The notes beneath the pieces were generated by a model. It made no database searches and was not told the origin of the DNA. It worked only from the letters and a program-made list of their open reading frames with translations. Position numbers and translations under genes: made by a program. DNA of 64,000 bases, taken from positions 27,985 through 91,984 of the forward strand of contig CAZYFH010000011.1 of NCBI GenBank assembly GCA_964646815.1, read 5' to 3'. Shown one piece after another: positions 1 to 9,886 of the stretch. Numbering within the stretch: the first letter of the stretch is position 1; each line of letters starts with the position of its first letter. The stretch is from CAZYFH01 sp964646815 (GTDB lineage Bacteria > Acidobacteriota > Vicinamibacteria > Vicinamibacterales > UBA8438).

Positions 1-125
1 TCGAACTGCGGGACGTATGGCCCGATCTGACGGCCGATTCCCCCCAGGGCGACGACCGTCACGATGCCGAAGAGGATGCGGCCAATCGGAAGGCGCTTCA
101 CCGGGGACGCAGCGACATCGTCCAT
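1..125 (-). CDS. N-terminal fragment of a membrane protein, cut by left edge
   Basis: A minus-strand reading frame begins with ATG at 125 and runs open off the left edge (41 codons). It starts MDDVAASPVKRLPIGRILFG and continues with one hydrophobic helix (about residues 15-30) followed by a short polar loop ending in YVPQF. A cytoplasmic basic stretch followed by a helix and a loop is the way TVP38/TMEM64 (VTT, DedA-like) membrane proteins begin, but too little is present to assign a family. The call rests on the open frame, the start codon and the membrane segment only. Confidence 0.45.
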   Translation of the reverse strand, partial: MDDVAASPVKRLPIGRILFGIVTVVALGGIGRQIGPYVPQF

Positions 126-578
126 GCTCGTGCCTCGGCTACGTCCCGCTCTAGGCAATTCAGGCGTCCTTCTCTGACGCGACGGTAACAGCGGTCCCGG
201 CACGCATCAATCCTAGCAACGGACGTGTCACCGCGGACAGACAGCGACTGGTCGGGGTCACAGGCCCACCGTGCCGGTCGACCGAATAAAGACAGGCTAG
301 AGTACGGCCCATCGTTGCGAGAGATGCCGATGCCGCCTGGAGGCGGCACCGGTCGGCGGATGGGGCGATCGCGGTGTCATGCACGAGCGACTGCTGATTT
401 AGTTCTGGGAGCACGGCCTGCATCTCAACGTCGACGCCGCGAGTCGGGTCGACGTCGTGCTACGCAACGGGCGCGACGCCTTCCGCCGTCGCGCGAACAT
501 CAGCCTCGCGCTCCGTGACGACCAGACCAAGAGCCGCGTCAGGCGGCGCGCAAAACTTAAGGGCTGGGCGCTTTAGGA
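126..578. other. Intergenic stretch without a convincing gene
   Basis: Short ORFs overlap here on both strands, but none has clear codon bias or a recognisable motif. One plus-strand frame from about 400 to 576 reads like a coding remnant (rich in Asp, Arg, Val and Leu, ending at TAG 574-576), but it has an upstream stop and no start. It could be the decayed start of the ORF that follows. Confidence 0.4.
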
Positions 579-1322
579 GTGGCGGCTCAACATCTGGACG
601 GAGCGCGGCCGGCTGGCTCTGAAGCCGACAGGCTGTCCCCGGGGCGCTACCAGGTCACCGTCGGCATCGAAGACCTGAAGATTGTTAACGTCGAGGAGCG
701 TCGAGATTGCGAACATTCGTGGAGGTTCGCCGCGATCCCCGGTCGGTCGAACTCGTTGACCTTGAGTCACATGCCCGTCGGATCCTGGCCGCTGACGAAT
801 CAGTACACCATACAGCGGACCGCCATGGAATCGCTCCGGAGTCATCACCTGCGCGCCGTGCGGCAGGCGTGCCTCCTCAACATTCTCGCGATGGCGCGGG
901 TCACGCCAACGAAGGCAAATCATCTCCTCGCGCACGTGACCGACGTGTTCTTCGCGGCGCCGTCGCTGCTGCAACGCCTGGTCAGGTTGTCCAACGGTCC
1001 GCGCAAGAAGTTCCACAGGGAGGGTCCGCCGACCGGAGGCGTGCATGCGGCGCTCCTCTTTCGCATCGAGGACGACCGACGCGTCTGGCCAGGCACGCCG
1101 AGTCTCCAGACCGTTGTGGCCTACCCGATGGAGGGAGTGACGGCCGGCCGTCACTACGCGGACCTGGACCTGGATCTCGGGAACCCGCTCCAGGACGTGG
1201 TGGCGTTTCTCATTCACGTAGGTGAGCTCCTGAACCCGGGCCGCACCGATCATTTCAAGCTGGTCACGAAGCGGAAGCAAGGCAAGGCCGGCGAATTCCT
1301 GGGCTGCCGGATCGCGAAGTAA
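579..1322 (+). CDS. Uncertain ORF, hypothetical protein
   Basis: A 247-codon plus-strand ORF overlaps a minus-strand ORF of similar length (573-1361). The plus frame is preferred: its third codon positions are mostly G or C over the last two thirds, and its product has a natural composition, whereas the antisense product is rich in Arg, His, Val and Gln like other shadow frames here. Near residue 22 a stretch PGRYQVTV resembles the beta-sandwich of carboxypeptidase-regulatory-like domains. The rest matches nothing I recognise. There is no clear ribosome binding site, and an internal ATG at 771 is a possible later start. It may be a relic rather than a working gene. Confidence 0.3.
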   Translation: MAAQHLDGARPAGSEADRLSPGRYQVTVGIEDLKIVNVEERRDCEHSWRFAAIPGRSNSLTLSHMPVGSWPLTNQYTIQRTAMESLRSHHLRAVRQACLLNILAMARVTPTKANHLLAHVTDVFFAAPSLLQRLVRLSNGPRKKFHREGPPTGGVHAALLFRIEDDRRVWPGTPSLQTVVAYPMEGVTAGRHYADLDLDLGNPLQDVVAFLIHVGELLNPGRTDHFKLVTKRKQGKAGEFLGCRIAK

Positions 1323-1625
1323 CCATGCTCGATCTGCGATACTGACCCTAGTGACCCGCACCTACGTCGCCGTCGTCGTGGTCGAAGTCGGGAGCCTCGT
1401 CGCCCTCTGGCTTCTCTCGCAGCACTTCACCGCATGAACGCGTCGATTTGGAGAGCCGTGCGGGTCGTGCACATCCATAAGGAAACCGGCTCGCCTCGGG
1501 ACACGCCGTGCCGCTTCCAGCGGCGGCGTTGCGTCGTCTCGCCAAAGGTAAACGGTTTCTTTCGGGTGGTACACGCCCCGCCCCGCCCCCGTGCAGCGCC
1601 TCGCGGCCTCTAGCCTTCCCGACAC
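1323..1625. other. Intergenic region upstream of the symporter
   Basis: About 300 bp separates the doubtful ORF from the symporter start. The ORFs crossing it are short and lack codon bias. No strong Shine-Dalgarno sequence precedes the ATG at 1626 and no hairpin or repeat stands out. Confidence 0.4.
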
Positions 1626-3308
1626 GTGCATCCACTCGACTGGGCCATCATCGTCGCCTACCTCGCCTGGGTCCTCTACGACGGCATCAGCCGGTCGAAG
1701 AACACCCACGCCGTGGAGGGCTATTTCCTGGCCTCACGCTCGCTGCCGTGGTGGGCCGCGGGTCTCTCGGTCATGGCGACGCAGATGAGCGCGATCACGC
1801 TGGTCGGGACAACCGGACAGGGTGCCACCGACGGGATGCGCTTCGTGCAGTTCTACTTCGGGCTCCCACTCGCGATGATCATCCTGTCGGTCACGCTCGT
1901 GCCCTTCTTTCACCGGGCGAAGGTGTTCACGGCGTACGAATACCTCGAGCAGCGCTTCGACGCGAAAACACGCGCGCTGGCCAGCGCGCTGTTTCTCATC
2001 CAGCGCGGTCTGAGCGTCGGCGTGATCATTTCGGCCCCCGCGGTCATCCTGGCGATCGTGCTGGGACAGAGCTTGCCGTTGACCATCCTCGTCATCGCGA
2101 GCTCGACCACCTTCTACACAATGTTCGGCGGCGTGCAGGCGGTGGCCTGGGCCGACGTCAAGCAGATGGTCGTCATCATGATTGGGGTGACCGCCGCAGT
2201 GGTCGCGCTGGTCGTCGGTTTGCCGGACGATGTTGGCGTTGAACCGGCGCTGCACGTCGCCGGCGCCGTCGGCCGACTGCAGGCGATCGACTTCACCTTC
2301 GATTTGGACGAGACCTACACCTTCTGGTCCGGGCTGCTGGGCGGGCTGTTCCTCGCGCTCGGCTACTTTGGCACTGATCAGAGCCAGGTGCAGCGATATC
2401 TGGCCGCGCGATCGGTGGACGACGCCCGCCACTCGCTGTTGATGAGCGGCTTCGCCAAGATCCCGCTGCAGGTGCTGATCCTGCTGATGGGTGTCCTGGT
2501 CTTCTGCTTCTACCTGTTCACCCAGCCGCCGATGGTGTTCAACAGCGCGCACCGGGCGCGGGTGGAGGCGAGTGACCGTGCCGACGACTACGCCGCGCTC
2601 GACGACGAGTTCCAGTCGGCGTTCGAGCGGCGCCGGGAACGCGCGACGGATGTAGTCGCGGCGCGCCAGGCCGGAGACGCCGCCGCCGTCACGGTCGCGA
2701 CCGCCGCGTTCGTCGCGAGCGAGCGGCGCGTGGAGGACGTGCGCACGCGTGCCGCGGCCCTGATCGAGGACGTGACCGGCGAAGACACGGGCGACGACGT
2801 CAACTACGTCTTCCCGACGTTCGTGACGACCCACCTGCCCATCGGGTTGGTCGGTCTACTCATCGCGGCCATCTTCGCGGCGGCAATGTCGAGCGCCGCG
2901 GCGGAGCTAAACGCGCTCTCGACCGCGAGCGTCATCGACTTCTACCGGCGGCACTACCGGAAGGAGGCCTCCGACGCCCACTACCTCCGCATCTCGAAGG
3001 TGGCGACCGGCTTCTGGGGCGTCTTCGCCGCGGTGGTGGCGCTGTTCGTCACCAACCTGGGATCGCTCATCGAGGTGGTGAACCTGTTCGGCTCCTATTT
3101 CTACGGGTCGCTCCTCGGCGTGTTCGTCCTGGCGGTCGGTTTTCCCCGCGCGACGGCTAGCGACGCGTTCCGGGGGCTGCTCGGCGGGATGGCGACAGTC
3201 GGTTTCGTGGCGACGACGACGGATATTTCCTACCTTTGGTACAACGCGGTCGGTGTCGTCGCCGTCTGCCTCATCGGCGGGCTCAGCGGTCTCATGCGAT
3301 CGCCCTAA
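1626..3308 (+). CDS. Sodium:solute symporter (SSS family)
   Basis: A 560-residue inner-membrane transporter with the sodium-driven symporter fold. The N-terminal helix (LDWAIIVAYLAWVLYDG) is followed by the typical AVEGYFLASRSLPWW loop. The hallmark FGTDQSQVQRYLAA lies near residue 250 and a late helix carries AAAMSSAAAELNALS. A hydrophilic, charged insertion of about 90 residues (roughly 300-390, rich in Ala, Arg, Asp and Glu) separates two helices and is not usual for the family. Substrate cannot be told from sequence; sugars, amino acids, carboxylates and nucleosides are all known in the family. The gene stands alone, about 100 bp before the suf promoter. Confidence 0.93.
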   Translation: MHPLDWAIIVAYLAWVLYDGISRSKNTHAVEGYFLASRSLPWWAAGLSVMATQMSAITLVGTTGQGATDGMRFVQFYFGLPLAMIILSVTLVPFFHRAKVFTAYEYLEQRFDAKTRALASALFLIQRGLSVGVIISAPAVILAIVLGQSLPLTILVIASSTTFYTMFGGVQAVAWADVKQMVVIMIGVTAAVVALVVGLPDDVGVEPALHVAGAVGRLQAIDFTFDLDETYTFWSGLLGGLFLALGYFGTDQSQVQRYLAARSVDDARHSLLMSGFAKIPLQVLILLMGVLVFCFYLFTQPPMVFNSAHRARVEASDRADDYAALDDEFQSAFERRRERATDVVAARQAGDAAAVTVATAAFVASERRVEDVRTRAAALIEDVTGEDTGDDVNYVFPTFVTTHLPIGLVGLLIAAIFAAAMSSAAAELNALSTASVIDFYRRHYRKEASDAHYLRISKVATGFWGVFAAVVALFVTNLGSLIEVVNLFGSYFYGSLLGVFVLAVGFPRATASDAFRGLLGGMATVGFVATTTDISYLWYNAVGVVAVCLIGGLSGLMRSP

Positions 3309-3321
3309 TCCCTGTGCAACT

Positions 3322-3351
3322 TTGCAATTGCGAGGCACGAACAGATAAGAT
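3322..3351 (+). promoter_or_regulatory. Predicted sigma-70 promoter of the suf operon
   Basis: A -35-like TTGCAA (3322-3327) and a -10-like TAAGAT (3346-3351) are separated by 18 bp. Transcription would start about 3358, inside the palindromic operator that follows. The match is moderate for each box; its placement relative to the operator and to sufB makes it credible. Confidence 0.5.
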
Positions 3352-3353
3352 TG

Positions 3354-3378
3354 ATATCCGACTGATTTGGTCGGTTAT
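3354..3378. promoter_or_regulatory. Palindromic operator resembling IscR type 1 / Rrf2-family site
   Basis: The left arm ATATCCGAC (3354-3362) and right arm GTCGGTTAT (3370-3378) form a 9-7-9 palindrome with one asymmetric position. It fits the published IscR type 1 layout (ATA, two pyrimidines, GACT, A/T-rich centre, AGTC, two purines, TAT) at about 22 of 25 positions. It sits where transcription of the suf operon should start, so a bound repressor would block RNA polymerase. No Rrf2-family gene lies in this window, so the regulator must be encoded elsewhere. Confidence 0.7.
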
Positions 3379-3410
3379 TGAATAAGGGGCAACTGAAGCG
3401 CAGCCCAGAT

Positions 3411-4853
<1,443 letters not shown>

Positions 4854-5010
4854 GGCTTGGGAATTTGAGGCTTGGGACCAGGCCACGCCTACACCGCGCG
4901 CAACGCAGATTGGTCACACGCGGTTCCGTTGCCTCCCAGACGCATCGACACCAGCGACGAGAACGCTCGGACACTCTGCAACCCCTAAGCCTGGACTCGT
5001 GAACCAACCC

Positions 5011-5775
5011 ATGCTCGAAGTCACGAACCTACACGCCAAAATCGGCGATCGCGACATCCTCAAGGGCATCGACCTGTCGGTGCAGGCCGGCGAAGTGCAC
5101 GCCATCATGGGCCCGAACGGCTCGGGCAAGAGCACATTGGCTGCCGTCCTCGCCGGTCGCGAGGAGTACGAGGTCACCGCGGGGACCGTGACCTACCGCG
5201 GTTGGGACCTCCTCGATATGGCCCCGGAAGCGCGCGCGCGCGAGGGGGTCTTTCTTGCTTTTCAATACCCGGTCGAGATTCCTGGCGTCAACAACGCCTA
5301 TCTCCTTAAGGCGGCGCTCAACGAGGTCCGCAAACATCGCGGTGAACCAGAGCTCGACGCCATGGACTTCATGACGTTTGTCAAGGAGCGGATGCGAACG
5401 CTCGAGTTCGACCAGAGCCTGATGAACCGGCCGGTCAACGAGGGTTTCTCCGGTGGGGAGAAGAAACGAAACGAGATCTTCCAGATGGCGGTGCTCGAGC
5501 CGAAGCTGGCCATCATGGACGAAACGGACTCCGGCCTGGACATCGACGCGCTCAAGATCGTCGCACATGGGGTCAACGTGATGCGCACCCCCGAGCGCGC
5601 GGTCGTGATTGTCACGCACTACCAAAGGCTGCTCAACTACATCGTGCCCGACTTCGTGCACGTTCTCGCTGGCGGCCACATCGTCAAATCCGGCGGCAAG
5701 GAGCTGGCGCTTGAGCTTGAGGAGCGTGGCTACGGCTGGATCGAGGGCGATGCGGTGAGTGCCTCGGTGTCATGA
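5011..5775 (+). CDS. sufC: Fe-S cluster assembly ATPase SufC
   Basis: Cytosolic ABC-type ATPase that drives the SufBCD scaffold. The 254-residue product carries Walker A GPNGSGKS at residues 34-41, the SufC-type signature NEGFSGGEKKRNEI, and Walker B running into MDETDSGLD, followed by the switch histidine in VTHYQRLL. There are no membrane segments, as expected. ATG 5011 (MLEVTNLHAK) is chosen; an in-frame GTG at 4999 would add four residues. Its 3' end overlaps the upstream part of the sufD open frame, consistent with coupled translation. Confidence 0.97.
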   Translation: MLEVTNLHAKIGDRDILKGIDLSVQAGEVHAIMGPNGSGKSTLAAVLAGREEYEVTAGTVTYRGWDLLDMAPEARAREGVFLAFQYPVEIPGVNNAYLLKAALNEVRKHRGEPELDAMDFMTFVKERMRTLEFDQSLMNRPVNEGFSGGEKKRNEIFQMAVLEPKLAIMDETDSGLDIDALKIVAHGVNVMRTPERAVVIVTHYQRLLNYIVPDFVHVLAGGHIVKSGGKELALELEERGYGWIEGDAVSASVS

Positions 5776-5788
5776 CAGCCTGGACCCA

Positions 5789-7150
5789 ATGCCAGTGACG
5801 GAGACGCGAGCGGCGACGCTCGATGCGTATGGCGCCGCGTTTGAACGCGTCCAGCGTGACGCCGGGGGGGCGACGCGGCTCACCGACCTGCGTCGCGCCG
5901 CATTTGACCGCTTTACGCAACTGGGTCTTCCGACCACGCGGCTCGAGCGGTGGCGCTTCACCAACGTTGCGCCGATCGCCGCCACGGCGTTCGGCCCGGC
6001 GGATCCGACCCCGGTTCCCCCCTCGGCGGTTTCCCCGTACCTCACGAACGTCGACGGCGCCGCGCCAACCGTTGTATTCGTCAACGGCCGCTACGTCCCC
6101 GCGCTGTCCACAGCGGCCGACGGGTCGTCGGATGTTCGGGTCGAGAGCCTCGCGGACGCGCTCATGTCCGACGCGGCGGACGACACGGAGCGCCATCTCG
6201 CGTCCGTTGCAGGCTTCGACACCGAAGCATTCACCGCGCTCAACACCGCCCTGCTACACGACGGGGCGGTGGTGCGCGTTCCTAACAACGTCGTCGTGGA
6301 ATCGCCAATCCAGCTCCTGTTCCTGACCGCGCCCACGGCCGACCGCACCCCGATCATGACGCACCCGCGCGTGCTGATCGTCGCTGGTGAAAACGCCCAG
6401 GCCAGGCTCGTCGAGAGCTACGCCGGAGTCGACGACGGCCCGTATTTTACCAACGCGGTGACCGAGGTGATCGCCGGTGCACACGCCATCATCGATCACT
6501 ACAAGCTGGTTCGCGAGCGTCTCGACGCCTTTCACATCGCTAGCATGCATCTTCGGCTCCACCGGGCCGCGAGTTTCTCGTCGCATGCGATCACACTCGG
6601 GGGCGGCCTGGTACGCAATGACGTCGAGGCCCATCTCGATGGAGAAGGCGTCGACTGCACGTTGAACGGGTTGTATCTCGCGAACGGCCGACGGCTGGTG
6701 GACAACCACACGACGATTCGTCACGCCAAGCCACACTGCTCCAGCCACGAGCTCTACAAGGGTATCGTCGACGATCAGGCGCGTGCTATTTTCAACGGCA
6801 AGATCATCGTCGAGATCGACGCGCAGAAAACCGACGCCAAGCAGACCAACAAGGCGCTGCTGCTGTCCGAAGATGCCCAGATCAACACCAAGCCGGAGCT
6901 GGAAATCTTCGCCGACGACGTCAAGTGCACCCACGGCGCGACTGTGGGCCAGCTCGATGCCGACGCGCTCTTCTACCTTCGCGCTCGGGGCCTGGGTCTC
7001 GTGCAGGCGCGCAATGTCCTGATCCACGCGTTTGCCAGCGACCTGCTGAGTCATGTCGGCGTCGCGCCGCTCCGCACGATGCTCGACGGCCTGCTCCTCG
7101 ACCAGCTGCCGGGGTCGGGCGGAGGCACGTTCTATGAGCAGTCCGACTGA
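5789..7150 (+). CDS. sufD: Fe-S cluster assembly subunit SufD
   Basis: Partner of SufB in the SufBC2D scaffold. The 453-residue product has a variable helical N-terminal part (RLERWRFTNVAPIAA near residue 50) and a conserved beta-helix C-terminal half with SSHELYKGIVDDQARAIFNG, QTNKALLLSEDAQINTKPEL and a CTHGATVGQLD block bearing the conserved Cys and His. The ATG at 5789 fits the family start; an earlier GTG at 5759 overlapping sufC would add ten unlike residues. The 3' end overlaps sufS by 17 bp. Confidence 0.96.
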   Translation: MPVTETRAATLDAYGAAFERVQRDAGGATRLTDLRRAAFDRFTQLGLPTTRLERWRFTNVAPIAATAFGPADPTPVPPSAVSPYLTNVDGAAPTVVFVNGRYVPALSTAADGSSDVRVESLADALMSDAADDTERHLASVAGFDTEAFTALNTALLHDGAVVRVPNNVVVESPIQLLFLTAPTADRTPIMTHPRVLIVAGENAQARLVESYAGVDDGPYFTNAVTEVIAGAHAIIDHYKLVRERLDAFHIASMHLRLHRAASFSSHAITLGGGLVRNDVEAHLDGEGVDCTLNGLYLANGRRLVDNHTTIRHAKPHCSSHELYKGIVDDQARAIFNGKIIVEIDAQKTDAKQTNKALLLSEDAQINTKPELEIFADDVKCTHGATVGQLDADALFYLRARGLGLVQARNVLIHAFASDLLSHVGVAPLRTMLDGLLLDQLPGSGGGTFYEQSD

Positions 7151-8399
7151 CGCACCCGCGCCGCCCGCGGTGCCGGCCCCGCTCGACGTCGAGAGGATCA
7201 GGCGGGACTTCCCGATTCTTCGCCGGCTCGTCCGCGGGCATCCCCTCGTCTACCTCGATAGCGCCGCGACGACGCAGAAGCCACAAGCGGTACTCGACGT
7301 CATCGCGCAGTACTACGCCGACAGCAACGCGAACATCCACCGCGGCGTCCACGTGCTGAGCGAGGAAGCGACGCGCGCATACGATGCGGCGCGTGGAAAA
7401 GTGCAACGTTTCCTCAACGCCGCGGCCAGTCGGGAGATCATCTTCACGCGCAATTCCACCGAGAGCATCAATCTGGTGGCACAGAGCTTCGGGCGGCAGA
7501 ACGTCGGGCGCGGCGACGAGATCGTCATCACGCACATGGAGCACCACTCGAACATCGTGCCGTGGCAGCTGCTGTGCGAGCAGGTGGGCGCCCGGCTACG
7601 CGTCGCGCCGATCGACGATCGCGGCGAGTTGAGGCTCGACGAGCTCGAGCAGCTCATCGGCCCGCGCACGCGCTTCGTGTCGGTGGTCCATCTGTCCAAC
7701 TCGCTCGGGACCATCAATCCCGTGCGCGACATTGTGCAGATGGCGCATCAGCGGAACGTGCCGGTCCTGATCGATGGTTCGCAGGCCGTCTACCACATGC
7801 CGGTGGACGTCCAGGCGATCGACTGCGACTTTTACGTCTGCACCGGGCACAAGCTGTACGGCCCAACTGGGATCGGCGTGCTATATGGCCGTGAAGCGTG
7901 GCTCGAGCGGATGCCGCCCTATCAGGGGGGCGGCGACATGATTCGGTCGGTTACCTTCGACAAGACCACCTACGCCGACCTTCCGAACAAGTTCGAGGCC
8001 GGGACACCGCATATCGCCGGCGCGGTCGGTCTCGGCGCCGCCGTCGACTATGTGCAAGCGGTCGGGTTCGACCGTCTTGCCGCCCACGAAGCGGACCTGC
8101 TCGCCTACGGCACGGCGGCGCTCTCCGAAGTCAAAGGTCTGCGCCTGATCGGCACCGCGTCCCGGAAGGCGAGCATCCTGGCGTTCGTCATGACGGGCGC
8201 GCACCCGCACGACGTTGGCACCATCGTCGACACAGAAGGCGTGGCGATCCGCACGGGGCACCATTGCACGCAGCCGCTGATGGAGCGGTTCGGGGTGCCG
8301 GCGACCGCGCGCGCGTCAGTCGCCATGTACAACACACGCGCGGAGATCGACGCGCTGGTGCGCGCGCTGCAACGCGTGCGCGAGGTCTTCCCTGCATGA
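7134..8399 (+). CDS. sufS: Cysteine desulfurase SufS
   Basis: PLP enzyme that removes sulfur from cysteine to supply the SUF system. The 421-residue product shows the group II desulfurase pattern: LDSAATTQKP near the N-terminus, THMEHHSN around 133-140, PLP lysine K240 in CTGHKLYGP, and catalytic cysteine C378 in RTGHHCTQPLM. The start ATG 7134 lies inside sufD (17-bp overlap). The stop overlaps the sufU start (ATGA), so the two are probably translated together and the sulfur donor is made with its acceptor. Confidence 0.97.
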   Translation: MSSPTDAPAPPAVPAPLDVERIRRDFPILRRLVRGHPLVYLDSAATTQKPQAVLDVIAQYYADSNANIHRGVHVLSEEATRAYDAARGKVQRFLNAAASREIIFTRNSTESINLVAQSFGRQNVGRGDEIVITHMEHHSNIVPWQLLCEQVGARLRVAPIDDRGELRLDELEQLIGPRTRFVSVVHLSNSLGTINPVRDIVQMAHQRNVPVLIDGSQAVYHMPVDVQAIDCDFYVCTGHKLYGPTGIGVLYGREAWLERMPPYQGGGDMIRSVTFDKTTYADLPNKFEAGTPHIAGAVGLGAAVDYVQAVGFDRLAAHEADLLAYGTAALSEVKGLRLIGTASRKASILAFVMTGAHPHDVGTIVDTEGVAIRTGHHCTQPLMERFGVPATARASVAMYNTRAEIDALVRALQRVREVFPA

Positions 8400-8845
8400 G
8401 TGAGCTTCGCGAGCTGTATCAAGAGGTCATCCTCGACCACAACAGGCACCCGCACAACTTCGGCGAGCTCGGTGGCGCCGACCGCCACGCCGACGGATAC
8501 AACCCGTTGTGCGGTGACAGGCTGGCGGTATACGTCAATCTCGACGGTGAGGTCATCAGCGAGGTCAGCTTTCTCGGGTCCGGCTGTGCCATCTCGAAGG
8601 CCTCGGCATCGCTGATGACCGATGCGGTGAAGGGCAAGACGCTGAGCGAGGCCCGCGCGCTGTTCGAGCGTTTCCTGCGGCTGGTGACCGGCGACTCGGT
8701 CGTCACGGAATCCGAGACACTGGGCAAGCTGGCTGTATTTGCCGGCGTGCGCGAGTACCCGACGCGCGTCAAGTGCGCGAGCCTCGCATGGCACACGCTG
8801 CGGGCCGCGGTCGAGGACGTGCACGAGATCGTCAGCACGGAGTGA
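8396..8845 (+). CDS. sufU: Zinc-dependent sulfurtransferase SufU
   Basis: Accepts persulfide sulfur from SufS and passes it to SufBCD. The 149-residue IscU-like fold has three conserved cysteines, C39 (NPLCGD), C64 (GSGCAISKAS) and C127 (VKCASLAW), plus D41, the zinc ligand set of SufU. The extra stretch between C64 and C127 (LVTGDSVVTESETLGKLAVF) is the SufU insertion that separates it from true IscU scaffolds. It lies between sufS (4-bp overlap) and the DUF59 gene (3-bp gap), the usual gene order in Gram-positive-type SUF operons. Confidence 0.95.
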   Translation: MSELRELYQEVILDHNRHPHNFGELGGADRHADGYNPLCGDRLAVYVNLDGEVISEVSFLGSGCAISKASASLMTDAVKGKTLSEARALFERFLRLVTGDSVVTESETLGKLAVFAGVREYPTRVKCASLAWHTLRAAVEDVHEIVSTE

Positions 8846-8848
8846 GCC

Positions 8849-9358
8849 ATGGGCATCTTCAATTTCAAGAACGCGCCGCCACCACCTCCGGACGCCGAAC
8901 CGGCAGGGCCGGCTGACCTGTCTCCGGTCGCTCCGATCCCGCCCGCCGCTCCATCGTTCGACACGAGTGCGTTCGCCGGCGACCGCAGTTCGGAGGACGG
9001 CGCTCCCTCGTCCAAGGCTGGACCGCCGATCGAGTCCGACCCGCTCAAGACGCTCGAGCTCAAGCCGAAGATCGTAGAGCAGCTTTCGACCGTCTTCGAT
9101 CCGGAGATCCCCGTCAACATTTACGAGCTCGGTCTCATCTACGACGTCGCCGTCGATAAAGACGGGTTGGCCGTAATCCAGATGACGCTGACCGCGCCGG
9201 GGTGCCCGGCAGCCGTCACGCTCCCCGCCGAGGTGCAGGGCAAGGTGAAGGCGATCGACGGCGTGAGCGACGCACGAGTCGACCTCGTATGGGAGCCGCC
9301 CTGGGACAAGGATCGAATGTCCGAGGCAGCGAAGCTGCAGCTCGGGATTTTCGACTGA
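8849..9358 (+). CDS. sufT: SUF-associated MIP18/DUF59 protein (SufT-like)
   Basis: Last gene of the SUF operon. The C-terminal 100 residues form a MIP18-family (DUF59) domain with FDPEIPVNIYELGLIYDV and the conserved TAPGCPAA cysteine motif; such proteins help mature Fe-S proteins. About 70 N-terminal residues are Pro/Ala/Ser-rich and look disordered after a short MGIFNFKNAP start, an extension absent from minimal DUF59 proteins of about 100 residues. The start lies 3 bp after sufU. The function as a SUF accessory is inferred from the family and the operon. Confidence 0.9.
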   Translation: MGIFNFKNAPPPPPDAEPAGPADLSPVAPIPPAAPSFDTSAFAGDRSSEDGAPSSKAGPPIESDPLKTLELKPKIVEQLSTVFDPEIPVNIYELGLIYDVAVDKDGLAVIQMTLTAPGCPAAVTLPAEVQGKVKAIDGVSDARVDLVWEPPWDKDRMSEAAKLQLGIFD

Positions 9359-9376
9359 GGGCGAAGACTGTTCCGC

Positions 9377-9754
9377 CTACGCGCTAACCTCGTCGGCCGC
9401 GACGAGCTTGTTTCGACCCGACTGTTTGGCATCACCGAGTGCGCGATTTTCCGCGGCGACCACCTCGAGCTCTTCCCAGTTCGAATCGACGGTCGGTGTT
9501 GCGCTCGCGACGCCAACGCTGACGATCAGCCGGTTCGCGATCGGGGAGTCCGAATGTTCGATGTCGAGGCCCTCGATCGCGGCGCGGATCTTGTGCGCGA
9601 CGCGGTAAGCGCCTTGCGCTAGGACGACGACGCTGATGGCGACGAAAGCACCCATGAACGTACATTCTCGCACACCGGTGCTGCCCCCCTGGCCAGTGAG
9701 TGGCCGCCACTCCGTCAAGCCGAGCATCGCGTGCTTGTCGTTGCAGCTGAAGGA
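9377..9754 (-). pseudogene. Relic of a GGDEF (diguanylate cyclase) gene
   Basis: The minus strand encodes the last part of a GGDEF domain: a helix with KIRAAIEGLDIEHSDSP, the strand LIVSVGVASATPT, and the C-terminal AKQSGRNKLVAA that closes nearly all diguanylate cyclases. Upstream in the same frame, CNDKHAML resembles the FKxYNDxxGHxxGD motif, but the segment between them is scrambled and no GGDEF/GGEEF active-site motif is visible. No sensor domain or start region survives. This is a decayed remnant with internal deletion, lying in the gap between sufT and thrB. Confidence 0.75.
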
Positions 9755-9886
9755 GATAGCAACCGCGGCACCTGTCGATCGGTGATCTGGTAGCGCTACG
9801 AACCTGGCGGATCTGCGCACGGCTCCTCGGCCGCCGATCGCGGCCCTGCGAGGATGTGACGCCCACCTCCGTGATACTCATGGATC

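Noticed and set aside
573..1361. Minus-strand ORF opposite 579-1322
   Set aside because: Codon third positions are less biased than in the plus frame and the product looks like a shadow.
1734..2834. A 366-codon minus-strand ORF inside the symporter
   Set aside because: Antisense shadow of a well-supported transporter gene; composition dominated by Arg, His, Asp and Gln.
3378..3410. TTG at 3378 as the start of sufB
   Set aside because: It overlaps the predicted operator and transcription start; ATG 3411 gives the normal family length.
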